6,956 bases of DNA, taken from Candidatus Nanopelagicaceae bacterium. Lineage in GTDB: Bacteria > Actinomycetota > Actinomycetes > Nanopelagicales > Nanopelagicaceae. The stretch lies in contig JALRDT010000127.1 in assembly GCA_023262125.1 (NCBI GenBank), positions 1 through 6,956 on the forward strand. Direction: 5' to 3'. The notes beneath the pieces were generated by a model that ran no database searches, had not been told where the DNA came from, and worked only from the letters and a program-made list of their open reading frames with translations. Position numbers and translations under genes: made by a program. This document shows, one piece after another, positions 1-5,624 of the stretch. The first letter of the stretch is position 1, and each line of letters begins with the position of its first letter.

Positions 1-1
1 C

Positions 2-199
2 CAACAAGTTGAGAATTACTTGATAATGCCAAAAATTATGCATAAGACCCTGTCCATTCCTGGACTTGTGACTATCGTAAGTGCATTAATCGGAGCTTCA
101 TTGCTTGGTTTAGTTGGCGGCATCTTGGCGGTGCCAATTGCAGCATCAATCCTTTTGATTTTAGAAGAGGTTGTTTACCCGAAAGCAGATCAATCTTAA
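2..199 (+). CDS. AI-2E family (PerM/YhhT-like) transporter, C-terminal fragment
   Basis: This is the last 65 residues of a multi-pass inner-membrane protein; the gene starts upstream of the window. It opens with QQVENYLIMPKIM, matching the family's conserved 'QQ-EN-L--P--' segment, followed by a hydrophobic stretch (LVTIVSALIGASLLGLVGG) and the typical ILAVPIAA loop before the last helix. These features are strong family markers. AI-2E family members range from autoinducer exporters to sodium/proton antiporters, so the substrate cannot be told from the tail. Its TAA stop (197-199) overlaps the TAA stop of the opposite-strand hydrolase by four bases (TTAA). No convincing terminator follows; any would have to lie inside the hydrolase gene. 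Confidence 0.85.
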   Translation, partial: QQVENYLIMPKIMHKTLSIPGLVTIVSALIGASLLGLVGGILAVPIAASILLILEEVVYPKADQS

Positions 200-906
200 A
201 TCTTTGTAGGTAATGGGTATTTCTCTGGGACTACCCTTCTAACAATTTCATCATGAACAAATTGCACTGAAGGTTCGCCCAACCAAAGGTGTTTCATATT
301 AACGCCTTCAATAATCTCTATTTGAGGAATTAATGCAAATTTCTCTTTGGCTAATGCAGGTGACAAATATTCGTCATGTTCTGGTACCAGAGCAATTACG
401 GGCCGACCATCAGCTGCCCAAAACTTCAACTCTTCTTGAGTTGTATACATAAGTGGTGGACTAAGAAGAAAGATTCCCTTAATTCGCTTATCTTTGGCGT
501 ACTTAAGAGTTAATTCTGTTCCGAATGACCAACCAACTACCCAGAAATTTTCTAGTTTCAAGTTGTCTAAACAATATTTAATCATTGCTTCAACATCATG
601 CTGTTCAAGTTTTGTTTGATCATAAGAACCAGAACTCGTGCCTTGATCACTGGTGGTACCACGGGTGTTAAAGCGCACGATAGTTAAATCTGCCAATGCA
701 GGCAAACGGTTTGCAGCTTTTTTATAAACATGAGAATCCATCATGCCGCCACCAGTTGGATTTGGGTGGCACATCAGAAGTGCACCTCTCGAGGGATTTA
801 ATGGTGCTGCGACCTCTACGACCAAATCAATGCCATCTGAAGTAGTAACTTTGGTCAGATTTCGCTTAGATGGAAGCACAGTGCTGGGGCGCAAGACTTC
901 AGACAT
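196..906 (-). CDS. alpha/beta hydrolase (COG2945-like serine hydrolase)
   Basis: Predicted soluble alpha/beta-fold hydrolase of 236 residues. With Met at 906 as residue 1, the nucleophile elbow is GWSFG (125-129, Ser127). The acid is probably Asp178 in PEHDEYL and the base His206 in MKHLW, giving a full Ser-Asp-His triad. The N-terminal CHPNPTGGGMMDSHVY block (46-61) and VRFNTRG match the CHPHP..GG.MDN..V / RFN.RG signature of small cytoplasmic hydrolases often annotated only as alpha/beta hydrolase. The substrate is unknown. There is no signal peptide. Upstream in-frame ATGs exist at 933 and 954. I prefer 906 because MSEVLRP has a TAGAAT hexamer seven bases ahead, and because the 954 start would run into the divergent dehydrogenase. 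Sharing a promoter region with an aldehyde dehydrogenase hints at joint control, for example ester cleavage and aldehyde oxidation, but that is inference. Confidence 0.85.
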   Translation of the reverse strand: MSEVLRPSTVLPSKRNLTKVTTSDGIDLVVEVAAPLNPSRGALLMCHPNPTGGGMMDSHVYKKAANRLPALADLTIVRFNTRGTTSDQGTSSGSYDQTKLEQHDVEAMIKYCLDNLKLENFWVVGWSFGTELTLKYAKDKRIKGIFLLSPPLMYTTQEELKFWAADGRPVIALVPEHDEYLSPALAKEKFALIPQIEIIEGVNMKHLWLGEPSVQFVHDEIVRRVVPEKYPLPTKI

Positions 907-913
907 GGCATAA

Positions 914-919
914 ATTCTA
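914..919 (-). promoter_or_regulatory. candidate -10 element of the hydrolase (TAGAAT)
   Basis: Read on the minus strand, TAGAAT lies seven bases before the ATG at 906. It fits the actinobacterial TANNNT -10 pattern, and transcription would begin at or next to the start codon (leaderless mRNA). No -35 match and no Shine-Dalgarno sequence is visible. Confidence 0.5.
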
Positions 920-935
920 ATGGTCGTTACCATTA
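918..935. promoter_or_regulatory. 18-base inverted repeat, candidate operator between divergent promoters
   Basis: TAATGGT-CGTT-ACCATTA is a perfect dyad with 7-base arms and a 4-base centre. The right arm contains most of the dehydrogenase -10 hexamer (928-933), and the left arm overlaps the hydrolase -10 (914-919) by two bases, so a dimeric regulator bound here could cover both promoters. No regulator gene is in the window. A dyad of this size is expected by chance about once in a sequence this long for a few spacer lengths, so the position is the real argument. Confidence 0.4.
928..933 (+). promoter_or_regulatory. candidate -10 element of the aldehyde dehydrogenase (TACCAT)
   Basis: TACCAT sits six bases before the ATG at 940 and fits TANNNT, implying a leaderless transcript. 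No Shine-Dalgarno sequence precedes the ATG and no -35 box is recognisable. It is eight bases from the divergent hydrolase -10. Confidence 0.5.
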
Positions 936-939
936 ACTC

Positions 940-2382
940 ATGACCCACTTTCAATCTTTAAATCCCGCCACCGGTGAAGTGGTTGCAGATCATCGTATTT
1001 TTACTAAAGATGAGGTTGATAGCGCAGTGCGCTTGGCTCAAAAAGGATTTATGAAGTGGGGAATGTTAAGTTTTTCAGCGCGCAAGAAAGTATTGCTTTC
1101 TTGGAAAGATGAAATCTCTTCTCGTTTTGAAGATTTTGCGCAACTTATATCGGCAGAGACCGGCAAACCTATCGGTGATTCAAGATTAGAAGTATCTATA
1201 GCTATTGCGCATTTATCCTGGGCTGCCAAAAAAGCCGGTTACTATTTGAAGGAGCAAAGTCGTAAACCTGGATTGCTAATGTTCAATATGCAAGCAGAGG
1301 TACATCGCATTCCTTTTGGCGTAATTGGTGTCATTGGTCCCTGGAACTATCCAATTTTTACACCTATGGGTTCAATTGCTTATGCGCTTGCTTCAGGTAA
1401 TACCGTGGTCTTTAAACCAAGTGAATTCACGCCAGGTGTAGGAAAACTTCTAGAAGAAACTTTTGCGAAAGCTACAGATATTCCAAATGTTCTAACAACC
1501 ATTACGGGATTAGGCGAAACTGGAAAATTTTTATGCGAATCACGAATTTCTAAATTAGCATTCACTGGTTCAACTAGAACTGCAAAATTGGTAGCAGAGA
1601 CGTGCTCAAAAAATATGGTTCCCGTACTTCTTGAATGTGGTGGTAAAGATCCCGTTTTAGTAGATAAGGATGCTAATCTCAAATTAGCTGCTGAGTACAC
1701 AATCTGGTCAGCGATGGCAAATGCCGGACAATCTTGCATTGGTGCAGAACGTGTTTATGTGCATGAAAAAATTGCCGAAAAGTTTCAAAAAGAAGTACTC
1801 AATATCGTCAGAAACTTAGAGCCTGGAATTAGTTATGGTCCAGCAACTATGCCAAAGCAGCTTGAAATCATTAAAAGGCATATCGAATCAGCGACAAGCG
1901 CTGGTGCAAAGATGCTTTTTGGTGATGTGAATTCGGTAAATGAAAGAATCGTAAATCCAGTTGTAATGGCTGATGTGCCTGAAGATTGCAGTGCAATGAC
2001 TGAAGAGACTTTTGGGCCAACTATCGCTATTAATAAGGTAGCAAATATGGATGAAGCAATTGCGTTATCAAATGCCTCTGAATATGGACTTGGAGCTTCG
2101 GTTTTCTCAAAGCGACATGGATATGCAATTGCCAAGCGCTTGGAATGTGGAATGGTCGGTATCAACACCGCTTTTACTTTCGCAGCTATTCCAACGGTCC
2201 CATTTGGTGGAGCAAAGCAGAGCGGTTACGGACGCATTCATGGACCAGAAGGTCTATATGAATTTACATATGCAAGAACTCTGGTAAAACCAAAATTTGA
2301 AATTCCATTAAGAGCAACTTCATTTAAACGCACTGCAGGTCAAGAAAAATTAATTTCTAAATTAAGTAAATGGTTTAGTTAG
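940..2382 (+). CDS. NAD(P)-dependent aldehyde dehydrogenase
   Basis: Complete 480-residue member of the aldehyde dehydrogenase superfamily, oxidising an aldehyde to the acid in the cytoplasm with NAD(P)+. All catalytic landmarks are present: GPWNYP with Asn136 (oxyanion), FKPSE with Lys159 (cofactor contact), the FTGST nucleotide-binding turn (208-212), general base Glu232 in LLECGGKDP, nucleophile Cys266 in NAGQSCIG, EETFGP (355-360), and the C-terminal PFGGAKQSGYGRIHG motif. The usual LELGGK appears here as LECGGK. The length is normal for the family. The overall pattern (N-terminal LNPATGEV, NAGQSCIGAERVYVHE, GRIHGPEGL) resembles the succinate-semialdehyde and diapolycopene-dialdehyde dehydrogenase-like branches, but the substrate cannot be assigned by reading. 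The gene is divergent from the hydrolase. Its TAG stop overlaps the stop of the opposite-strand small gene by four bases (TTAG), and a hairpin follows. Confidence 0.93.
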   Translation: MTHFQSLNPATGEVVADHRIFTKDEVDSAVRLAQKGFMKWGMLSFSARKKVLLSWKDEISSRFEDFAQLISAETGKPIGDSRLEVSIAIAHLSWAAKKAGYYLKEQSRKPGLLMFNMQAEVHRIPFGVIGVIGPWNYPIFTPMGSIAYALASGNTVVFKPSEFTPGVGKLLEETFAKATDIPNVLTTITGLGETGKFLCESRISKLAFTGSTRTAKLVAETCSKNMVPVLLECGGKDPVLVDKDANLKLAAEYTIWSAMANAGQSCIGAERVYVHEKIAEKFQKEVLNIVRNLEPGISYGPATMPKQLEIIKRHIESATSAGAKMLFGDVNSVNERIVNPVVMADVPEDCSAMTEETFGPTIAINKVANMDEAIALSNASEYGLGASVFSKRHGYAIAKRLECGMVGINTAFTFAAIPTVPFGGAKQSGYGRIHGPEGLYEFTYARTLVKPKFEIPLRATSFKRTAGQEKLISKLSKWFS

Positions 2383-2690
2383 TAACGCGGCGCATTTCTG
2401 GTGCGCTGTGTATTTGGCTTGCGATTAGCGCGATTATTCCAACAAGCTTTATGCCAGTGTCTTCTGGAATCTTCGTCGCCTTCAATCCAAGCAACAATGT
2501 GAGGAGTTGCCATAGGAATCATCTGATCGCAACCTGGGCAGCGATATGGTTTATTGGAACTTGAGCCAGTTAGCTGTCTAACAACATAAATTCCATCATG
2601 ATGTTCTTCGATAATTTGATTTGATGTTGATGGGTCGCGCTCTTCCGTCTTGGGACGGCGATTTTTTGGATAATTTCTGCGCGGGCTCAC
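2379..2690 (-). CDS. small actinobacterial zinc-ribbon-like protein, function unknown
   Basis: 103-residue basic protein. From the GTG at 2690 it begins (M)SPRRNYPKN, the same way I recall its actinobacterial relatives starting, and it ends in NAPRY, matching their conserved tail. The middle has VVRQLTGSSSNKPYRCPGC and then HIVAW...RRHWHKACW. The probable metal ligands are Cys51 and Cys54 (CPGC), with His78, His80 and Cys83 (HWHKAC) supplying the second half, which looks like a zinc ribbon or treble clef. Homologues in Streptomyces are often labelled 'ATP/GTP-binding protein', but I see no Walker motif here, so that label is unsupported. In-frame ATGs at 2726 and 2756 exist but would overlap the divergent ABC gene's promoter or coding start. 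The basic N-terminus and zinc module suggest nucleic-acid or protein binding; this is inference. Confidence 0.8.
   Translation of the reverse strand: MSPRRNYPKNRRPKTEERDPSTSNQIIEEHHDGIYVVRQLTGSSSNKPYRCPGCDQMIPMATPHIVAWIEGDEDSRRHWHKACWNNRANRKPNTQRTRNAPRY
2386..2415 (+). terminator. candidate intrinsic terminator after the aldehyde dehydrogenase
   Basis: Three bases after the stop, CGCGGCGCA (2386-2394) can pair with TGCGCTGTG (2402-2410) around a 7-base loop. That gives nine pairs including two G-U wobbles, followed by TATTT. In a minus-strand transcript the two wobbles become C-A mismatches, so the structure favours plus-strand transcripts. The U-tract is short, and the hairpin lies inside the 3' coding end of the convergent gene. 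Confidence 0.4.
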
Positions 2691-2696
2691 TCGCCT

Positions 2697-2702
2697 ATTT
2701 TC
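2697..2702 (-). promoter_or_regulatory. weak -10-like hexamer before the zinc-ribbon-like gene (GAAAAT)
   Basis: On the minus strand GAAAAT lies six bases before the GTG at 2690. It misses the first T of TANNNT. The intervening AGGCGA could also act as a poor, close Shine-Dalgarno. It supports the GTG start only modestly. Confidence 0.25.
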
Positions 2703-2723
2703 GCATTTATCTGCCAAATGTGG

Positions 2724-2729
2724 CATCGT
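2724..2729 (+). promoter_or_regulatory. weak -10-like hexamer before the ABC ATPase (CATCGT)
   Basis: CATCGT lies six bases before the ATG at 2736, the same spacing as at other starts in this window, but it lacks the first T of TANNNT. A TTATCT-like sequence ahead of the alternative ATG at 2718 is equally weak, so promoter and start are not settled here. Confidence 0.25.
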
Positions 2730-2735
2730 GAAGCC

Positions 2736-3557
2736 ATGTCCGTAGTTAAAGTTCATGGATTAACCAAGCAATATGGAGAATTAAACGCAGTTGCTGGGGT
2801 TGATTTGAATATCGAACAAGGCGAAATATTCTCGCTGCTTGGCCCTAATGGTGCAGGAAAGACGACTACGGTTGAAATTCTTGAAGGATTTAGACCTCGC
2901 TCCTCTGGAAGCGTTTCAGTCTTAGGCATTGATCCAAATAATGGTGATAGCGCCTGGAGAAACCGATTAGGAGTTGTCCATCAAAATAGCCAAGATGCTG
3001 GCGACTTAAGTGTTGCCGAAACTGTTCACCACTTTGCTAAGTATTATCAAAACTCTAGAGATGCAGATGAAGTAATAAGCGCTGTAGGTTTAGATGAAAA
3101 GCGTGGCTCATTAATCCGTAACTTATCTGGTGGGCAGCGTAGACGTTTAGATGTCGCATTAGGCATCATCGGTAATCCAGAGCTCTTATTCTTAGATGAA
3201 CCAACTACCGGATTTGATCCTGAAGCTCGTCGTCAATTCTGGGATTTAATTAAATCATTGCAACAAGCTGGGACCACTATCTTGTTAACTACTCATTATC
3301 TTGATGAGGCTGAAGCATTAGCAGATAGAGTCGCAGTAATTAACCGTGGAAAGATAGTTGAAGTAGCAACACCAGCTACTTTAGGAAATCGTCAAAATGC
3401 ACTAGCTCTTGTTAAATGGAGAGATGGCGAAAGTGAATCAAATCAGCCGACCGAATTTATAAAAGAACTCGCTGCTAAATACCATGGCGAAATTCCAGAG
3501 TTACAAGTGATTCGCCCTTCACTTGAAGATATTTATTTAAGAATGATTGGTGAGTAA
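2736..3557 (+). CDS. ABC-2 type exporter, ATP-binding subunit
   Basis: Complete cytoplasmic ATPase of 273 residues that powers the permease encoded next. All nucleotide-binding motifs are intact: Walker A GPNGAGKT (36-43), Q-loop Gln83 in VVHQ, signature LSGGQRRR (130-137), Walker B LLFLDEP (150-156) with the catalytic Glu, D-loop, and switch His187 in TTHYLDEAE. The order and C-terminal extension (VIRPSLEDIYLRMIGE) match the DrrA-like drug, lipid or polysaccharide exporter group (CcmA/COG1131). An in-frame ATG at 2718 would add MWHREA. I prefer 2736 because MSVVKVHGLTKQYG is the usual family start and a CATCGT hexamer sits six bases ahead of it. The TAA stop shares its last A with the permease ATG (TAATG), so the two are translationally coupled. 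Confidence 0.93.
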   Translation: MSVVKVHGLTKQYGELNAVAGVDLNIEQGEIFSLLGPNGAGKTTTVEILEGFRPRSSGSVSVLGIDPNNGDSAWRNRLGVVHQNSQDAGDLSVAETVHHFAKYYQNSRDADEVISAVGLDEKRGSLIRNLSGGQRRRLDVALGIIGNPELLFLDEPTTGFDPEARRQFWDLIKSLQQAGTTILLTTHYLDEAEALADRVAVINRGKIVEVATPATLGNRQNALALVKWRDGESESNQPTEFIKELAAKYHGEIPELQVIRPSLEDIYLRMIGE

Positions 3558-4339
3558 TGAACACAATCAAATTAGGTTTGCATCGCGGCTCTTTGGAGAT
3601 AAGACAATTTATGCGCCAAAGAGAATCTGTCGTTTTCACCATCTTTTTCCCATTAATTTTGATGGTAATTTTCGGATCAGTTTTTAAGGACACCATCGCA
3701 CCAGGCGTTAAATTCAGCCAATATTTTGTGGCGGGAATGATCGCATCTGGAATGGTAAATAGCGGTTTCCAGCAATTAGCAATCATGATTCCTATGGAAC
3801 GTGATGCAGGTGCTCTAAAACGATTAAGAGGCACCCCGATGCCGCTTGCCTCTTACTTCATCGGTAAATCCATTTTGGTTTTGGCATCAATGATTGTGCA
3901 AACGATATTGCTAATTGCAGGCGGAGTTGCATTCTTTGGTTTAAAACTTCCAGCAACATCTGAAAAATGGTGGCTATTCATTCTCCTATTAGTTTTAGGA
4001 AGTGCAAACTCAACTGCACTTGGTATTGCCTTCTCTGCAATTCCAAAATCAGGTCGCGGTGCTTCTGCTGTGGTTTCGCCGGTCGTAATTATTCTTCAGT
4101 TCTTTAGCGGTGTATTCTTTATATTTACTCAGCTACCTCACTGGATGCAACAAGTTGCCGCGATATTCCCACTTAAATGGCTGACTCAAGGTATGCGAGA
4201 AGTATTTTTACCCGATTCATTCGCGCTTGAAGAGGTAGCAAAAAGTTGGGAAACCAATCGAGGAATATTGGTTAACGTGATCTGGTTAGTATTAGGAGTG
4301 GCATTAGCCATTAAGACCTTTAGATGGGATCGTGATTGA
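3557..4339 (+). CDS. ABC-2 type exporter, membrane permease
   Basis: 260-residue integral membrane subunit with six predicted spans, at about residues 25-44, 55-78, 102-128, 139-162, 168-192 and 237-254. The cytoplasmic loop ERDAGALKRLRGTPMP (81-96) is the ABC-2 permease hallmark (ER..G.LKRLR.TP), and FSGVFFIFTQLPHWMQQ... FPLKWLTQGMR matches the conserved re-entrant segment near the fifth span (DrrB/YhhJ-like, COG0842). It would pair with the upstream ATPase as a 2+2 exporter. The cargo is not identifiable; drugs, lipids or cell-envelope components are all possible in this family. The start overlaps the ATPase stop by one base, with a GGTGAG two bases ahead that may aid re-initiation. The TGA stop overlaps the TTG start of the next gene, so all three genes are coupled. 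Confidence 0.92.
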   Translation: MNTIKLGLHRGSLEIRQFMRQRESVVFTIFFPLILMVIFGSVFKDTIAPGVKFSQYFVAGMIASGMVNSGFQQLAIMIPMERDAGALKRLRGTPMPLASYFIGKSILVLASMIVQTILLIAGGVAFFGLKLPATSEKWWLFILLLVLGSANSTALGIAFSAIPKSGRGASAVVSPVVIILQFFSGVFFIFTQLPHWMQQVAAIFPLKWLTQGMREVFLPDSFALEEVAKSWETNRGILVNVIWLVLGVALAIKTFRWDRD

Positions 4340-5010
4340 GAAAAACTCTTGTGGCGCTAGTTGCGTTTTCGCTGATAAGCGGAAGCGCGAACGCTGCGAC
4401 CAAGAAACCATCTCCAACTGCAACAGCTAAAGCAACTGCCAAAACCACAGCAAAGCCAACTGCGACAACAAAAGCGACTGTTAAAGCGACAGCTAAAGCA
4501 ACGGTTAAGGCAACGCCTACTGCAACCAAGAAGAAAGTTGTTTATAAGCCAGCTCCACGCAAAAAGGTAAAGCTCTCTCCAAGTCCGGCACCTGTTTGGC
4601 CACCTAAAGGCTATATAAAAAGTGATGATATTTACGCCAAGATTCCAAATAGTAAAGAGCTGATTGGCCTCTCTTCTGCAAATAAGAAATTAGCAGCAGA
4701 ATTGAAGAGCTGCGAAAGCCTTACCTGTGGGGCGATTTTGGCCACCTCTTTAGCGGGATGCAAATGGTGGGAAATTACGGCAGATGTAAATGGGCCAACA
4801 TCTGATACCGATGCCACGATTATTAAATTCGGAACTTTACGTTCGTTATTTGGTCCCTCAAAAGCTAAGCAAATTAATCCTTATATCTTGATTAGCGAAG
4901 AACCAATCAAGAATGGACTGGTGGTTTCAAATATTGTTATGGCTTGCCATCGCACTGATACGCCAATTGATGTTCAACTGCCAAGCCACACCTACACCAA
5001 AGCAAGTTAA
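4336..5010 (+). CDS. exported Lys/Ala/Thr-repeat protein, function unknown
   Basis: 224-residue protein starting at TTG, whose TTGA overlaps the permease TGA stop; the codon just upstream in frame is TGA, so no earlier start is possible. Residues 1-20 form a Sec signal peptide: RK, then a hydrophobic core LVALVAFSLISG, then SANA-A as a likely signal peptidase I site after Ala20. Residues 21-69 are a Lys/Ala/Thr/Pro low-complexity linker built on a four-residue KAT(A/V/P) rhythm, followed by a basic Pro-rich stretch to about 90 (KPAPRKKVKLSPSPAPVWPP). The remaining 130 residues look globular, with four cysteines (126, 131, 142, 204) that could form two disulfides outside the cell, and a CKWWEI segment. 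I do not recognise the domain. The linker resembles wall-spanning regions. Coupling to an ABC-2 exporter suggests a partner role in envelope export. Confidence 0.8.
   Translation: MRKTLVALVAFSLISGSANAATKKPSPTATAKATAKTTAKPTATTKATVKATAKATVKATPTATKKKVVYKPAPRKKVKLSPSPAPVWPPKGYIKSDDIYAKIPNSKELIGLSSANKKLAAELKSCESLTCGAILATSLAGCKWWEITADVNGPTSDTDATIIKFGTLRSLFGPSKAKQINPYILISEEPIKNGLVVSNIVMACHRTDTPIDVQLPSHTYTKAS
4429..4518 (+). repeat. degenerate 12-base coding repeat (KATA/KATV units)
   Basis: Three 12-base units (4429-4464: KATA, KTTA, KPTA), a 6-base interruption (Thr-Thr), then four more units (4471-4518: KATV, KATA, KATV, KATP). Typical unit: aaagcaactgcc. Third positions vary between units (gca/gcg, act/aca/acg), so the repeat is kept at protein level rather than being a fresh DNA expansion. 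The unit number may differ between strains. Confidence 0.75.
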
Positions 5011-5020
5011 AGCGGCTTAA

Positions 5021-5593
5021 TTAACGATTTGCTCCTGGTACCCAGAGCTCATCGCCTTTATCTTTATTTGCATAACGCGCTAACACAAATAGTAACTCTG
5101 ATAAGCGATTTAAATATTTTGCAGTTAGCGGGTTAACACCGGGTCCGAAGGCATGAATTGCAGACCAGGTACGGCGCTCTGCACGACGTACAACTGTTCT
5201 TGCAACATGCAGCAACGCTGCCGCAGGAGTTCCTGAAGGCAAAACAAAGGATCTAAGTTCAGCTAAATCGGCATTGAATTTATCAATTTGCTCTTCAAGA
5301 TAAGCAACTTGGCTATCTAATACTCGCAGCTGCTCATATCCTGGATTATCAATAACTGGAGTACATAGATCAGCACCAACATCAAATAAATCGTTTTGAA
5401 TTCTGACTAATAGCTTCCTGACATCATCTGACATTTCACTCATAGCTAGCGCGACACCGATTGATGAGTTAGCTTCATCTACGGTTGCATAAGCTTCTAG
5501 TCTCGGGTCATTTTTCGAGGTGCGACTCATATCGCCTAGGGCAGTACTGCCATCATCGCCGGTTTTTGTATAGATACGCGTTAAATGAACCAT
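5021..5593 (-). CDS. corrinoid adenosyltransferase, PduO type
   Basis: ATP:cob(I)alamin (cob(I)yrinic acid a,c-diamide) adenosyltransferase of 190 residues, the PduO/MMAB family. It transfers the 5'-deoxyadenosyl group of ATP to reduced corrinoid, making adenosylcobalamin. The N-terminal ATP-binding TRIYTKTGDDGSTALGD (5-21), RLEAYATVDEANSSIG (31-46), FVLPSGTPAAALLHVARTVVRRAER (116-140) and YLNRLSELLFVLARYAN (160-176) are all present, and the length is standard. The ATG at 5593 is favoured over the in-frame ATG at 5608 because MVHLTRIYTKTG is the usual start and TACTAT lies six bases ahead. It is divergent from murA, as I recall for the M. tuberculosis homologue, and ends 10 bases from the convergent repeat-protein gene. 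It implies that the cell uses an adenosylcobalamin-dependent enzyme, with no other B12 gene in the window. Confidence 0.93.
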   Translation of the reverse strand: MVHLTRIYTKTGDDGSTALGDMSRTSKNDPRLEAYATVDEANSSIGVALAMSEMSDDVRKLLVRIQNDLFDVGADLCTPVIDNPGYEQLRVLDSQVAYLEEQIDKFNADLAELRSFVLPSGTPAAALLHVARTVVRRAERRTWSAIHAFGPGVNPLTAKYLNRLSELLFVLARYANKDKGDELWVPGANR

Positions 5594-5599
5594 GAGCGA

Positions 5600-5605
5600 A
5601 TAGTA
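5600..5605 (-). promoter_or_regulatory. candidate -10 element of the adenosyltransferase (TACTAT)
   Basis: On the minus strand TACTAT lies six bases before the ATG at 5593 and fits TANNNT with no Shine-Dalgarno between, as in a leaderless transcript. It is four bases from the candidate murA -10, so the two promoters are nearly back to back. Confidence 0.5.
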
Positions 5606-5609
5606 CAAG

Positions 5610-5615
5610 TACGAT
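5610..5615 (+). promoter_or_regulatory. candidate -10 element of murA (TACGAT)
   Basis: TACGAT lies nine bases before the murA ATG at 5625. Transcription would begin about two or three bases ahead of the start codon, giving a very short leader. TAGG (5616-5619) is only a weak Shine-Dalgarno. No -35 box is clear. Confidence 0.4.
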
Positions 5616-5624
5616 TAGGCCATT

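Noticed and set aside
215..236. GGGTA...TACCC pairing after the AI-2E transporter stop as a terminator
   Set aside because: Only five pairs with a 12-base loop and no U-tract; it lies within hydrolase coding sequence and is not convincing.
904..954. Longer hydrolase starts at ATG 933 or 954
   Set aside because: The 954 start would overlap the divergent dehydrogenase coding start, both would translate through the dyad and promoter region, and the added residues do not resemble the family N-terminus.
1380..2168. Two long antisense frames (1380-1739 and 1833-2168) under the dehydrogenase
   Set aside because: Compositions are shadow-like, no family motif is seen, and the sense strand is fully accounted for.
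2051..2287. 78-codon plus-strand frame inside the aldehyde dehydrogenase
   Set aside because: The overlapping dehydrogenase frame holds catalytic motifs across the same stretch; the alternative frame shows no domain or start signal.
4320..4529. Minus-strand frame encoding a very hydrophobic Val/Ala repeat peptide that looks like membrane helices
   Set aside because: It is the exact antisense of the KAT repeat: Lys/Ala/Thr codons read backwards give Val, Ala, Leu and Gly. It has no promoter or ribosome site and lies inside a well supported gene.
5005..5027. GTTAA...TTAAC pairing between the repeat protein and the adenosyltransferase as a bidirectional terminator
   Set aside because: Five mostly A-T pairs with a 10-base loop and no T run; it is too weak to call in AT-rich sequence.
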